From Xiphydria camelus (taxonomy: Eukaryota; Arthropoda; Insecta; Hymenoptera; Xiphydriidae), in assembly GCA_963678675.1 (NCBI GenBank), contig OY783192.1, positions 26,038,288-26,102,287 of the forward strand: a stretch of DNA of 64,000 bases. Direction: 5' to 3'. The notes under the pieces were generated by a model that saw only the letters and a program-made list of their open reading frames with translations, did no database searches and was not told the origin of the DNA. The position numbers and the translations under genes were made by a program. The first letter of the stretch is position 1. Each line of letters begins with the position of its first letter. Shown piece after piece: positions 32,543-42,759 of the stretch.

Positions 32543-34352
32543 TGGGGCATTCTGTGTCAAGACAGCCACTTTTTTTCATGTGGGTCTCAAAAAATCTGAT
32601 TTTTATTTACATAGTCATACTTGATGAAAAAACATTACCTGAATTTTTTTAGATTTTTTTAATGCGTCGTTAATGATAGATATACATCGATTCGAAAAAT
32701 AAATTTTATCTTTAAAGTTTCAAGTGTAGGTACTATTAATGGCATAAACAACTTTGTATACATGAACAATATTTTTTATCAATTTTTCAAAAAAAATCAG
32801 ATTGTTCTCTTAAAAAATTTTTTTTTAATCAGAAAATGTTCTTTATCCTTCTATGCATCTATGCATATTTTTCAAAACAAAATATATCAAAATTTTTAAG
32901 TGACATTAACAGGCATTTTCTTACAAAAAAGTGAAAAAAACAACAGAAAATATTTATTTCGCCAATGCGACAGTCTCGATTTTTCTTTAAAAAATTCAGT
33001 ATATTTGAAATCAATAAAAACAGTGTAGACAAACATTTGGTAGTGGGAGGGCCATTCCTTCATGAAGAAAAAAAATTTTTTTGAGTTTTTTGTCTCGTAA
33101 ACATTTTTTTTAATCAGAAAATGTTCTATGCATAGATGCATAGAAGGATAAAGAACATTTTCTGATTTTTAAACAAAATTTAAGAGACAAAAAACTCAGA
33201 TTTTTTTTCTTCATGAAGGAATGGCCCTCCCACTACCAAATTTTTGTCTACACAGTTTTTATTGATTTCAAATATACTAAATTTGTTAAAGAAAAATCGA
33301 GACTGTCGCATTGGCGAAATAAATATTTTCTGGTGTTTTTTTCACTTTTTTGTAAGAAAATGCCTGTTAATGTCACTTAACAATTTTGATATATTTTGTT
33401 TTGAAAAATATGTTTTGAAATCAATGTACCGCATGTCCTATGGCCAACCGCGCAGGTGAGCTGCGACCTGAATTCTTGACTTCGGTAGTATTTATGGTAC
33501 AGTTAGAGTGGGCTTCAGACGAGTACGCTGCATAAGAACGAAAAGTGTCGACTGCTCTTCTAATAGCTGTCAATTCGGGAGATCGAAGCGTTTCGTGTAA
33601 CCTCAAAATCGTAAAGTTTTGAATTAGTAGTGAATAATTTGTAGAAAAGTGATGAGAAATAATCATAAATAATCTTCCGAATTCACAGCCATCGGGAAAT
33701 CAGACGACGCTTTTCGCTCTTACGCTGCGTTCTTACGAAAAGTGTGAAACGTCTGATTTCCCGATGGCTATCAATTCGGGAGATCGAAGTCTAAGCTCGA
33801 AATCGTGAATCTTTGAATAAATGGTAAGAAATGTTCAGAAGTGAGAGTTAACAAGCCTTCGGGTTTTTTCGATGTCCAACCGAATTACACGCCTCATGCC
33901 TATTTGTTTCAGAAATTATTTCCGCGCTAGCACCGCGCGTGTCTAGGAAGTAGTTTTACGACGTGGCGTGAGCGATACCTAAGGTGTCAATTCGGAAGAT
34001 TATTTATGATTATTGCTCATCACTTCTACAAATGATTCACTACTAATTCAAAACTTTACGATTTTGAGGTTACACGAAACGCTTCGATCTCCCGAATTAA
34101 CAGCTATTAGAAGAGCAGTCGACACTTTTCGTTCTTATGCAGCGCATGCTGAAGTCAAGAATTCAGGTCGCAGCTCACCTGCGCGGTTGGCCATAGGGTA
34201 TGCGGTATAGGTACCATTAATGTGGTGCGTGAAAAAAATCTAAAAAAATTCAGGTAATGTTTTTTCATCAAGTATGTGACTATGTAAATAAAAATCAGAT
34301 TTCTTGAGACCCACATGAAAAAAAAGTGGCTGTCTTGACACAGAATGCCCCA
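32543..34352. mobile_element. 1.8-kb composite foldback element (TA-flanked)
   Basis: Inverted ends TGGGGCATTCTGTGTCAAGA and complement, matching for ~130 bp, with TA outside both (32541-32542 and 34353-34354). Inside are two further palindromes. One is centred at ~33130 (arms ~32825-33110 and ~33140-33420). The other is centred at ~33725 (arms ~33430-33700 and ~33990-34215, with AAATCAGACG/CGTCTGATTT in the middle). The structure suggests palindromic elements inserted in each other. No transposase. Confidence 0.8.
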
Positions 34353-34356
34353 TATA

Positions 34357-35446
34357 CAGGGTGTCCGTAAAGTATGGAAACGGTTGAATATCTCGAAAAG
34401 TACGCTTCAGAATGGGAAACGAAAAAATACGTATCCGATATTTTTTAAAAACTATCAAATGATACCAAGATTGATCCCACACCCCAACCCCTGTGGGTGG
34501 GGCAGGGGGAAGCTTCAAAATCTTAAATAGGAACCCCCACTTTTGATTACACATTCGCATTCTACATGAAAAACTACATAACTTTTATTTGAAACATTTT
34601 TTTCGATTCGTGGCAGATGGCGCTATAATCGACGAAATTCAATTTTTTCGGTTTTTGCAATTGAGAGTCGATTTATTCGATTCTGCAATACAATTGCGAT
34701 AGAAATTTACATTTTTTATTCTCATACTTGATATTTTTGTTAAAAATTTAATTTAGTTTTGCAAATTTAAAGTGCAGATGCGTTCTGTACCTGGAATTCC
34801 CCGTGACGCACTAAGTTCCGTTAGAGGAAATAAGCTAATTACTCAAGGATAATCCCTTTCGGAATACATCGAGGTTCGAGGGTCCGGAAGGCCCGGCAAT
34901 TAGCGGTACCTGTTTACGTGTACTCAGGTTAACGGATATCATTAAAACGGACTACTAGTGAAAGAATAGCTACGATTCCCGGAATATACCTTCCGCCGGG
35001 GGAATTCCAGGTACAGAACGCATCTGCACTTCAAATTTGCAAAACTAAATTAAACTTTTAACAAAAATATCTAGTATGAGAATAAAAAATGTAAATTTCT
35101 ATCGCAATTGTATTGCAGAATCGAATAAATCGACTCTCAATTGCAAAAACCGAAAAAATTGAATTTCGTCGATTATAGCGCCAACCGCCACGAATCGAAA
35201 AAAAATGTTTCAAATAAAAGTTATGTAGTTTTTAATGTAGAATGCGAATATGCAATCAAAAGTGGGGGTTCCTATTTAAGATTTTGAAGCTTCCCCCTGC
35301 CCCACCCACAGGGATTGGGGTGTGGGATCAATCTTGGTATCATTTGATAGTTTTTAAAAAAATATCGGATACGTATTTTTTCGTTTCCCGTTCTGAAGCG
35401 TACTTTTCGAGATATTCAACCGTTTCCATACTTGACGGACACCCTG
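34357..35446. mobile_element. 1.1-kb foldback, mariner-type ends (TA-flanked)
   Basis: Ends CAGGGTGTCCGTAAAGTATG and complement, TA at 34355-34356 and 35447-35448. The arms pair over ~440 bp each, to GCAGATGCGTTCTGTACC/GGTACAGAACGCATCTGC, leaving a ~200-bp loop. The terminal CAGGGTGTCC resembles mariner TIRs. No transposase. It begins only 4 bp (TATA) after the previous element ends. Confidence 0.85.
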
Positions 35447-35460
35447 TAGATTTTAATTTT

Positions 35461-35990
35461 ATAGGAAACCTTGTTAGATCAAAATGGAAAACTGTGAGAG
35501 ATACTTTCCGAAAAGAATTGAAAAAGATGCCTATGAAACGATCTGGAGATGGTGCATCTAAAACTGATTGGAAGTCATCATGGGCGTATTTTGAAAGACT
35601 TTATTTTCTAAAAGATCAATTTACTGCTCGAAAAAGCACGGGAAATCTTCCAGAAATTGATAGAGATATTGTGATCGAAGATACATTTTAATCAAATGCA
35701 GAAGAATTTGAAGACAATAATATTGATGACTCACCATCAGTAAATAATCAACAACAAAACACTTCTCAACCAAATACTTGAAGTGCTTCAACGTCCGTTA
35801 ACAGAGAAAGAAAAAGAAAAAATCAAACTGACGACATTGATACTGCTCTTATAAATATAGAACAAAATAAATGAAGAATTTTTGAAAACCAAACCGAAAA
35901 AAGATGAACTTTTTTTTTGAAAGTTTACTGCCCCATGTACGTCCACTTCGCCCACACCAAAAAATGCTGCTAAGAATGAAAATACAGGAG
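35461..35990 (+). pseudogene. MADF/BESS protein of a Harbinger element, broken
   Basis: The first part translates as a MADF (Myb/SANT-like) domain end: VRSKWKTVRDTFRKELKK, then SSWAYFERLYFLKDQF. A Ser/Asn/Gln-rich linker with stops follows. About 35915-36000, across frames, are remnants of a BESS motif (LLPHV-like, then KMLLRMKIQEL-like). Insect PIF/Harbinger transposons encode such a MADF-BESS DNA-binding partner next to the transposase, which fits the transposase fragment on the opposite strand just downstream. The N-terminus is cut off by the foldback ending at 35446. Several stops and frame changes show it is dead. Confidence 0.78.
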
Positions 35991-36239
35991 CTGGTTTTTA
36001 ACTTTATCTATGGAAATCAAGATCATATATCATATGCAGTCACTTGAAGGCCTGTTGAACGGCGTTCCCAATATGTATCAAATTGATCAACCCCGCTTGG
36101 TAGAACTTCAAAATGTGTCCGAGTATTCTCATCCAACGTCAGTATTACAGCAATTTTGCAGGGGAAAGTCAATCAAACATTTATGTAATTGATGTTGTAT
36201 TTTCTTTTAATAAATTATATAAACAAAATATTGTTTTTC

Positions 36240-36578
36240 TTACATTAGAGTTACATCAAGACGTTCTGGAGGGTTGATGGGGGTACGATTGAAATTTGTC
36301 CACTGATTCAATAATCGTGGTTGAATTTGTTCCAAAATATAATCAAAAGTTTTACTAGTCATGTGAAAATAGGCATGAAATTTTTCTGGGTTTTTGCGTA
36401 ACTGCTCATACAAATGGTGAAATTCTCCATGTCTATATCTCATTTTATTTATGCTGAGAACAGCAAAATTTCTTGCCTTGTTCCTATTTTTTAATAAGTA
36501 ATACATTTTCAGTGAAGAATTTTCACTTAATAACAAATCCATACCGACAATGAAACACTCTTGAACGCGCGGCTGCAC
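36240..36578 (-). pseudogene. PIF/Harbinger transposase, N-terminal fragment
   Basis: A 112-codon ORF with FHHLYEQLRKNPEKFHAYF, then HMTSKTFDYILEQIQPRL and PINPPERLDVTL, the conserved region before the DDE domain of Harbinger transposases. It stops at VTLM with no DDE domain following. Together with the convergent MADF/BESS remnant it marks an old Harbinger whose catalytic part is deleted. It could be a candidate former source family for the AGG-ended elements in this window, but no terminal repeat ties them together. Confidence 0.82.
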
Positions 36579-36587
36579 TATACTGAA

Positions 36588-36720
36588 TCTTATCCAATGC
36601 TCTGCTCTCTCACTACTTTGCTTTCCGCTTTCATCGCTGCTTTGCTCTCCGCTCCACTATGTTTATACCAATGCTCTGCTCTCTCATTGCTTTGCTCTCC
36701 GCTCCACTATGTGCTTAGCC
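36588..36720. repeat. Direct repeat of a CTCTGCTCTCTC unit
   Basis: ATGCTCTGCTCTCTCA followed by a CTTTGCTCTCCGCTCCACTA segment occurs twice (from ~36588 and from ~36671), separated by about 83 bp. It looks like a local tandem duplication. Confidence 0.6.
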
Positions 36721-36899
36721 TAATGCCTAGTTCAGACACGGCTAGTAATTTAGTCGAGTAGCGAGTAATTTAGTCGAGTAGTGAGTGACTGACCTACTAC
36801 ACTAAACTACTCTACTAATTTTTTACTGTCCGCATGCACTAAATTACTAAATTACTCGCTACTCGACTAAATTACTTGCCGTGTCTGAACTAGGCATTA
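36721..36899. mobile_element. 179-bp hairpin MITE
   Basis: TAATGCCTAGTTCAGACACG at the left and CGTGTCTGAACTAGGCATTA at the right. Inside, AGTAATTTAGTCGAGTAG units occur in both arms. The palindromic TAAT/ATTA edges make the duplication ambiguous (TA, or TAA/TTA). The internal 18-22-bp units are repeated in each arm, which is unusual for so short an element. Confidence 0.75.
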
Positions 36900-37084
36900 G
36901 TCAGTCTCGAATCTTTTGTTCCTAGCAGTGAGTTGGAGGGAATAAAGAGTTTTTCTTTTGTTAGGGGATTCGTTTCTGTTTCTTCCCGAAACACCTCCAA
37001 TCGAATCCCACATAATATGCATCTCCTTTTTTTTCTTTAATATTTCAGGACTTCATTATTAGCAATAGTTATTTTCGTTATTAG

Positions 37085-37385
37085 GGCGTGAAGCGCTGTT
37101 TCTAACGAGTGTGAAGTTTGCCGCACGAGCGAAGCGAGTACGGCAATCACACTCGTTAAAGCGGCGCGAAACAACCGAATAACGAATTCTATTTTTTGTC
37201 ACAAGTGTCAAATACGAGGTTGACGATTTCACGCACTGCGCAGGTTATTTCACGCACTGCGCAACTTTTCACGAATTGGTGTGTGAAAGATGACTTCACA
37301 TGCGTCGAGGACGCCCATGAAACCGAGTATTTGACACTGAGTGACAAAAATGTTATTTATTGCCCTACAACATTGTTTTAATCAG
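37085..37385. repeat. Composite of short inverted repeats
   Basis: First hairpin: AACGAGTGTGAAGTTTGCCG with CGGCAATCACACTCGTT around GCACGAGCGAAGCGAGT (37107-37159). Second pair: TTTTGTCACAAGTGTCAAAT (from ~37194) with ATTTGACACTGAGTGACAAA (to ~37350), enclosing a doubled TTTCACGCACTGCGCA motif. The core of the first is related to the cassette at 12835-12937. Probably miniature elements; duplications unresolved. Confidence 0.55.
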
Positions 37386-37426
37386 TTTTAGTTAAAGAAA
37401 TGTACTTGTTCTGGTGGAGTAATGTA

Positions 37427-37794
37427 GGGGAGAAGGGCATTGCCGCCTACTTAAGCAAATTGTACATTTTCCATTAGAATCGGAAATTTGAAAAAAAACG
37501 GGGGTTTACAGTATTAATCTTTATTCAGTTTCAACACAAAAAATATAAAAGCTCATAGAAAACTGAAGAAAAAAAGGGCTCTCATTTTTAAAAAAGCGTA
37601 CAGTGTAAACAGCGTAACAACAAAACTGTCTGAATGGAGACACATGTGATTGCTAAGCGGCTGTGGACTGGCACCGTAGTTTATGTGTTTTGACACTACA
37701 TGGCGGTGATGTTACCTTTGTAAATATTTCAGCGGTTCTTTAGGAACCAGTCTGAGCGCTATTTCCCCGTGAGCGCCAATACCCTACCCTCCCC
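37427..37794. mobile_element. 368-bp pogo-type MITE
   Basis: GGGGAGAAGGGCATTGCCGCC at the left; GGCGCTCA-like then TATTGGCGCTCA complement ending ACCCTCCCC at the right; TA outside both (37425-37426 and 37795-37796). Ends begin GGGGAG like the pogo element at 21511. No coding capacity. Confidence 0.7.
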
Positions 37795-37796
37795 TA

Positions 37797-38256
37797 ATGA
37801 TAAAACCGAATTAGTTATTAAACGATTATAATAGTGTTATGTAACATGCTAACCTCCTTGAGAGTGAAATTACAATTTACACGTAAGAGCAACTTGTAAT
37901 ACTCATGCAATATTACCTGTTACATTTGTTTTTATAGTTGGAATATAACAACCATATAGCTGTGTTTACTTGGTAAATAGATTCTGTGCTTATTATACAG
38001 GAGTCTAGTGCAAAATGGATAAGTATCGTCTGACAGCATCTACCAATATCGCCCAACGGTAGATTGGAAATCCTATTTCAGACCCCAAATCTTTTCATGG
38101 AAGCTGGAGAGAGATTTCCAGTTTTTGGAAAAATGTTTGGAAGGAAAAATACGAAAAATCACGAAAAGAACGGGAAGAAAAGGAGAAAAGGGAAAAACGA
38201 TACAAAAAGATGAAAGGAGATACTACTGATATTATGGAACATACCCAAGTAGCAAA
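37797..38256. other. Spacer with a Lys/Glu-rich broken reading frame
   Basis: Around 38060-38240 a run of AAA/GAA-rich codons resembles a charged coiled-coil or Myb/SANT-like fragment (GSWREISSFWKNVWKEKY-like), but it is interrupted and too short to assign. Confidence 0.3.
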
Positions 38257-40119
38257 AGATATCTGTCAGACATCTACAAGATGTCTATATATCTAAAAAA
38301 TGACATCTATATTATTTTGATATAAGCATGGTTGAAATCTAGATATATGTAGATAGCGCGTAGATGTCTGACAGATATCCTAAGTTGACAAGAATCGATA
38401 TTCTGTGGTAAATATAATAATTTCATAACATTTAAAATTAACCCGTCAGCACTCGCGCTATGAGCATTTCTCTCACGCAAATTTTCACGGTGTAGGAAAC
38501 TTTTACAAAAATCATCCAAATGCTTCGAAATTTTTTTTATCCTTAAACAACTATTCCTCTTTCTTTCAGTGTAAATTAAAAACAAAAAGATTCAGTCAAA
38601 TTCTAAAAAAGAATTTTTTTCTTGACGCGAAACTAAAAATGAAGGGTACAGGAATAAAACAGGGAATGTCACAAAAACAAAATCTTGAGAAATTAAGCTT
38701 TTTAAGCTTGGAGATCTCTTGTTTTATGCCTGTAGGTATACCAATATTTTATTTGCATTTTCTGTGGACATCTATCGTTTTATTCCTGTAACAGTCCTAC
38801 CATCAAAAAGTGCACATAAAATACTATAGATAGCGATGAAAACCCAATTTTCGACGAAAAGTGGATATTCCCTGTTTTATTCCTGTACCCTTCAAATGTG
38901 AGAGTTCCTCTCACGGCGCGAGTAAAGGTCCAGATACACATGCTAGTTTCGAGCACGCAAGCATGCTTTTTTCCAGGAAGTGCTCCTAGAAGCATGTGTA
39001 GGTATCCAAGTCTTGCTCGTTTCGAGCATGCTTAAAATAAGCATGCTCAGAAATCGACCGACGGTTGATTTTCGAGCATGCTTCCTGAGGCGGCGGTGAA
39101 AAGAGGAACGCTTATGAGCAAGTGTAGACGGTGTTTCCTAATAAGCATGCTCATATCCCTCGCGTCTAGTCGTGTTCCGTCGTGTCTAGTTGGACCTAAT
39201 AAAAATTTTACTTGAGATGAAAAGGAATTTATTCTCATTGAATAAGACTCTATTTGAATTAGATAAATGTTCTACTAGGTTCGTACTCGATTAAAAAAAT
39301 ATGCAAAACATTAATTTAATGTAAATAAACTTTTATTCGATGTAAATAAATGTCTATTTATCTCAAATAAATTTTTGTCTTATATATAGGTTTGTATTTA
39401 ACTAGACTTCTTCCCTCAGAGTACTTGATTATGGCGAAAAAAAAGTTTCTTTGGGCCAAGAAAATATTCATTAGCTATTACTGTATTTTTGTTTGAATGA
39501 AAGAGACATTGTGTAATAATTAATATTATATTCACTTGGCTTAACGAAATATTTTTTCCGTCGTAATCAATTATAAATTTATTAACTGCAAATAAACTCT
39601 TTTCTCAGTATATGAAGTAACTTTGATCGAGCGAACAAAGTAATCGCTAAACTGACAAATTTCTAGAAAATCATAAACAGAATCAAGGAATTTTACTTCC
39701 AAATTTGACCGTGATAAAAATTTAATCGCTGTTTCTCAGAATGTGACATACATTACAAATTATATTTCCTCTTTTATCTTTGAGCGCGATAACAAATATT
39801 CGCCAGTTGCAGTTTTTCACGAATTACAGCCTGCCTGCTACAGACAGCCTCCTAGTAAATAGCATGTGTATCCGAGTGCTTGCTTTAAGCATGCTTATTT
39901 AGAAGTCCAGATACACATGCTAGTTTCGAGCACGCAAGCATGCTTTTTTCCAGGAACTGCTCCTAGTAGCATGTGTATCCAAGTCTTGCTCGTTTCGAGC
40001 ATGCTTAAAATAAGCATGCTCACAAATCGACCGACGGTTGATTTTCGAGCATGCTTCCTGAGGCGGGGGTGAAAAGGAGAACGCTTATGAGCAAGTGTAG
40101 ACGGTGTTTGCTAATAACC

Positions 40120-40280
40120 GGCCCATACACGGTGAGGTAAAACTGAAGCGTGCTTGCACGCGAGCAAATGTGAAATGAAAATTTGGGCACACTGGAATGC
40201 CCATACACGGTGAGGCAAAACTGTCACATTTGCACGAAGAGCCAATGCGTGCGTGCAAATGCGACCGTTTGTGGCACAAA
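40120..40280. repeat. Direct repeats of CCCATACACGGTGAGG
   Basis: CCCATACACGGTGAGGTAAAACTG (~40126) and CCCATACACGGTGAGGCAAAACTG (~40200) lie ~74 bp apart. Both are followed by TGCACGCGAGCAAATG-like or CATTTGCACG-like words. Probably the remains of a small element. Confidence 0.55.
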
Positions 40281-40425
40281 ACTGATGGCTCTGTCAGGTC
40301 TAGGCTTGGCGCGACGAGATCTGGCTGAGTTTGATTTTGCGTGTCGCGCCGCGCGCAACCTTACCAGTTTCTACAGTGAGTGTGGGGTTATGAGTGTAAT
40401 TCAACAAAGTGATTTATATTTAATT

Positions 40426-41424
40426 GCCGTCGCCGCCGCTGCGCAAATTTCTTGACAGGATCGTCGCCGCGGCGACGGTAAATTTTCAGAACCACGCACG
40501 AAAGTGGTTAATCGCGTCATCGCCCGTCAAAATACTGACTGGGGATCAAATCCTTTCCTTCTCCTTTTTTATTTTATTATTATATAAAATAGTTTTTTAA
40601 TAAATGCGTGGACAAAACCGTGTCGCCAAAAACCCCGGCGACCTTGGGACCCGATGCGCGGAGCCAGGTACTTACCCCCCGGGGGTTGGGGAGCACACAA
40701 AGCTAGTATATACAAATAAATGTACTACCGCCCACTTGTCCGGCAAGACACGACCCAGCAGGGACAACATGTGGCAGGGACCGTCGCAGACGGGACGTCA
40801 AACGACGCGATGGGATGGTCATGAAGACTAGAGTCTGTGTTCCGTCGCACACCTTTTCCGGAAAAGGTTAATTAACGGACGGATCGAAATAAGCCGTTCC
40901 CCGCAATACCTATTCTAATAAACAATGTTCCGTCTTCGAGCGACGGACTACGCGCCAAATTAATCTTGCGTGGTGGGTTTAGGATGAATAAAATTACATC
41001 AATTTGTAAGGGAAAACAAATAATGCATTAACTTTATTTGCGAGCTGTTCCGGTCGCTCGGGGGTTTTCGAACGTACTGGTCGCTCTTCGACCCCGTGGC
41101 ACTGAGGAACTTTCCCGGATCTAATTTATGGCTCAAAGGGCCCGAGGAGTGTCGAATTTCTCCCTCACACCGGTCTAGGGCCCAAATGCGAAGAGCATTT
41201 GGGCGAATATGCGACAGACAATTTATTAATAATTTATTAATTCGTAGTGGTCACACGGGGTCCAGTGGACCCCATGGTAATAAAATATACATTTTTCTCA
41301 TAAAAAGTTTTTTTCACTTTATTTTACACGTTCAAAACCGACCTATTTGATTGTACGAGTTTCATGAAAATTAATATCTTCAAACTGTAAAATAAATATA
41401 CTTTTTTCAAAACTCGTAATACTG
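40426..41424 (+). repeat. ~1-kb dispersed repeat, copy 2 (tRNA-like promoter)
   Basis: Inverted partner of 28535-29549. Near its left end AGTGGTTAATCGC (40504-40516) resembles a pol III A box, and GGGGATCAAATCC (40541-40553) a B box, at tRNA-like spacing. The rest has no ORF of note. As in copy 1, it lies inside an element with AGGT ends and TAA duplication. SINE-like head plus long unrelated body, or an LTR, remain open. Confidence 0.7.
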
Positions 41425-41752
41425 TTTTATTTCTTAAAAGTATATTATTTTAAGAGTGAAACGCAGAAAGTTCTTTACTCTATCTCAAAAATTGAAACTT
41501 TGATGAATATTCCTATTCCTCCTTTTTTTTTCTCTTTCAATAGAAGATTTCGTATGCATTGAATTGCAAGTAATACAATTATTTTTTTCACTTCTGTGCG
41601 GATAGCCACTTGGTGTTCCATCTTTTCCACTGCACTGGCAGACAGCCTGTTAGGAACTAGCATGTGTATCCGAGTGCTTGCTTTAAGCATGCTTATTTAA
41701 AAGCATGCTTAAAAGTAGCATGCTCATATCGAGCAAGTGTAGCCGTTAAAAG

Positions 41753-41884
41753 AGCATGCTTTTTTTAAGCATGCTCATAAGCATGCTTTTTTACTAGCAT
41801 GTGTATCTGGACCTTTAAAAGAGCATGCTTTTTTTAAGCATGCTCATAAGCATGCTTTTTTACTAGCATGTGTATCTGGACCTT
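41753..41884. repeat. Tandem duplication of the element's right terminus
   Basis: AAAAGAGCATGC then a T run, AAGCATGCTCATAAGCATGC, and ACTAGCATGTGTATCTGGAC with CTT is present twice head to tail with a period of ~66 bp and essentially no differences. The terminal inverted repeat is therefore doubled. Confidence 0.85.
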
Positions 41885-42198
41885 AAAGTAGGCTGGGAGC
41901 CGTGCTGCCTTCGCGCGTAGTCGGCCGCGTTCGGCAATTCTCGCCACTGCTGGCGGCTGGAGGGAAACGAGGGAAATAAATATTTGCATTATAATTTATC
42001 TAACTAAAAACTGTTGTGTTAAAAAGTTAAATAATTTATGATAAAAAAAGCATAATAAATCACTTAATTTGGAATTCTTCAAATTTATTTTTTTAATTTT
42101 TAAAATAATAAAAACATGCCCAGTCCATCTTTTGTATTAAAAGAATATATCTAAAAAAATTTTTACAATAATTTCCCTCGCCCGCCCACTAAGATTTA

Positions 42199-42344
42199 AG
42201 GCCATCACACGTGAAAAAACGTAAGCAGTAACAGTAAGGATTGACCAATCAGAAAGCCTGTTTAAGCATAATTCCGTAAGAATGATATTTCTGATTGGTC
42301 AATCCTTACTGTTACTGCTTACGTTTTTTCACGTGTGATGGCCT
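42199..42344. mobile_element. 146-bp near-perfect hairpin MITE (TTA duplication)
   Basis: AGGCCATCACACGTGAAAAA at the left and its exact complement at the right, pairing over ~55 bp through GTAACAGTAAGGATTGACCA. TTA outside both (42196-42198 and 42345-42347). Harbinger-type duplication. Inserted in the TTAA element. Confidence 0.9.
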
Positions 42345-42450
42345 TTACGCGTCAAATACGTTGCGCGCGCAGCCGTGAAAGAATCTCTCATCACGCGAGT
42401 AAAGGGCCGTTTGCACGGTGATAGTTTCTGCGATTCGCGAATAGCAAATA

Positions 42451-42759
42451 TTGTGGCGCCGCGCCGCGGTCAGCCTCGGAAACACTCTAAGAGATTTTAG
42501 TTTCTACGAGGTAGTCTTGTTGGCGTTTGTAAAAAATGGAAAAAAACGCAATAAAAAGTATTGCGTTGTCCCTCAGTGTGGAAATATAAAAACAGACAGT
42601 TTAAGTTTTCATATGTTTCCATCTAATGCACAATTGAGAAAGGAATGGTTGAATAATTTAAAAATGAAGATATACACGACGTGCATGAAAGTGTGCAGTG
42701 ACTACTTTAAATTTGATAATTTTCATTATGGTGGTAAGAAATTACTTCCCTTGCTGTAG
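42451..42759 (+). pseudogene. THAP-type zinc finger fragment
   Basis: The domain starts at ~residue 37: YCVVPQCGN, then SFHMFPSNAQLRKEWLNNLK and KVCSDYFKFDNF. This is the C2CH THAP layout (C-x4-C, conserved W, C-x2-H), except that the zinc-binding His is Tyr in CSDY. After it the frame ends (LLPLL then a stop), where family members continue with a Pro-containing AVPS motif. Single-domain remnant, convergent with the SWIM fragment. The residues before the finger are unlike the family and probably untranslated. Confidence 0.75.

Larger units (their letters stand above)
38926..41883. mobile_element. GCATGC-rich Harbinger-type element, 3 kb (TAA duplication)
   Basis: Ends AGGTCCAGATACACATGCTAG and complement; TAA outside both (38923-38925 and 41884-41886). 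Short palindromes of the form AAGCATGCTT recur dozens of times at 38940-39150, 39870-40030 and 41670-41870. The segment AGTCCAGATACACATGCTAG...GACGGTTGATTTTCGAGCAT near the left end is repeated at ~39901-40110, so part of the element is internally duplicated. It contains copy 2 of the ~1-kb dispersed repeat. No transposase. Confidence 0.83.

Noticed and set aside
38060..38240. Charged Lys/Glu-rich segment as a Myb/SANT protein
   Set aside because: Too short and interrupted; noted only as a possible remnant.
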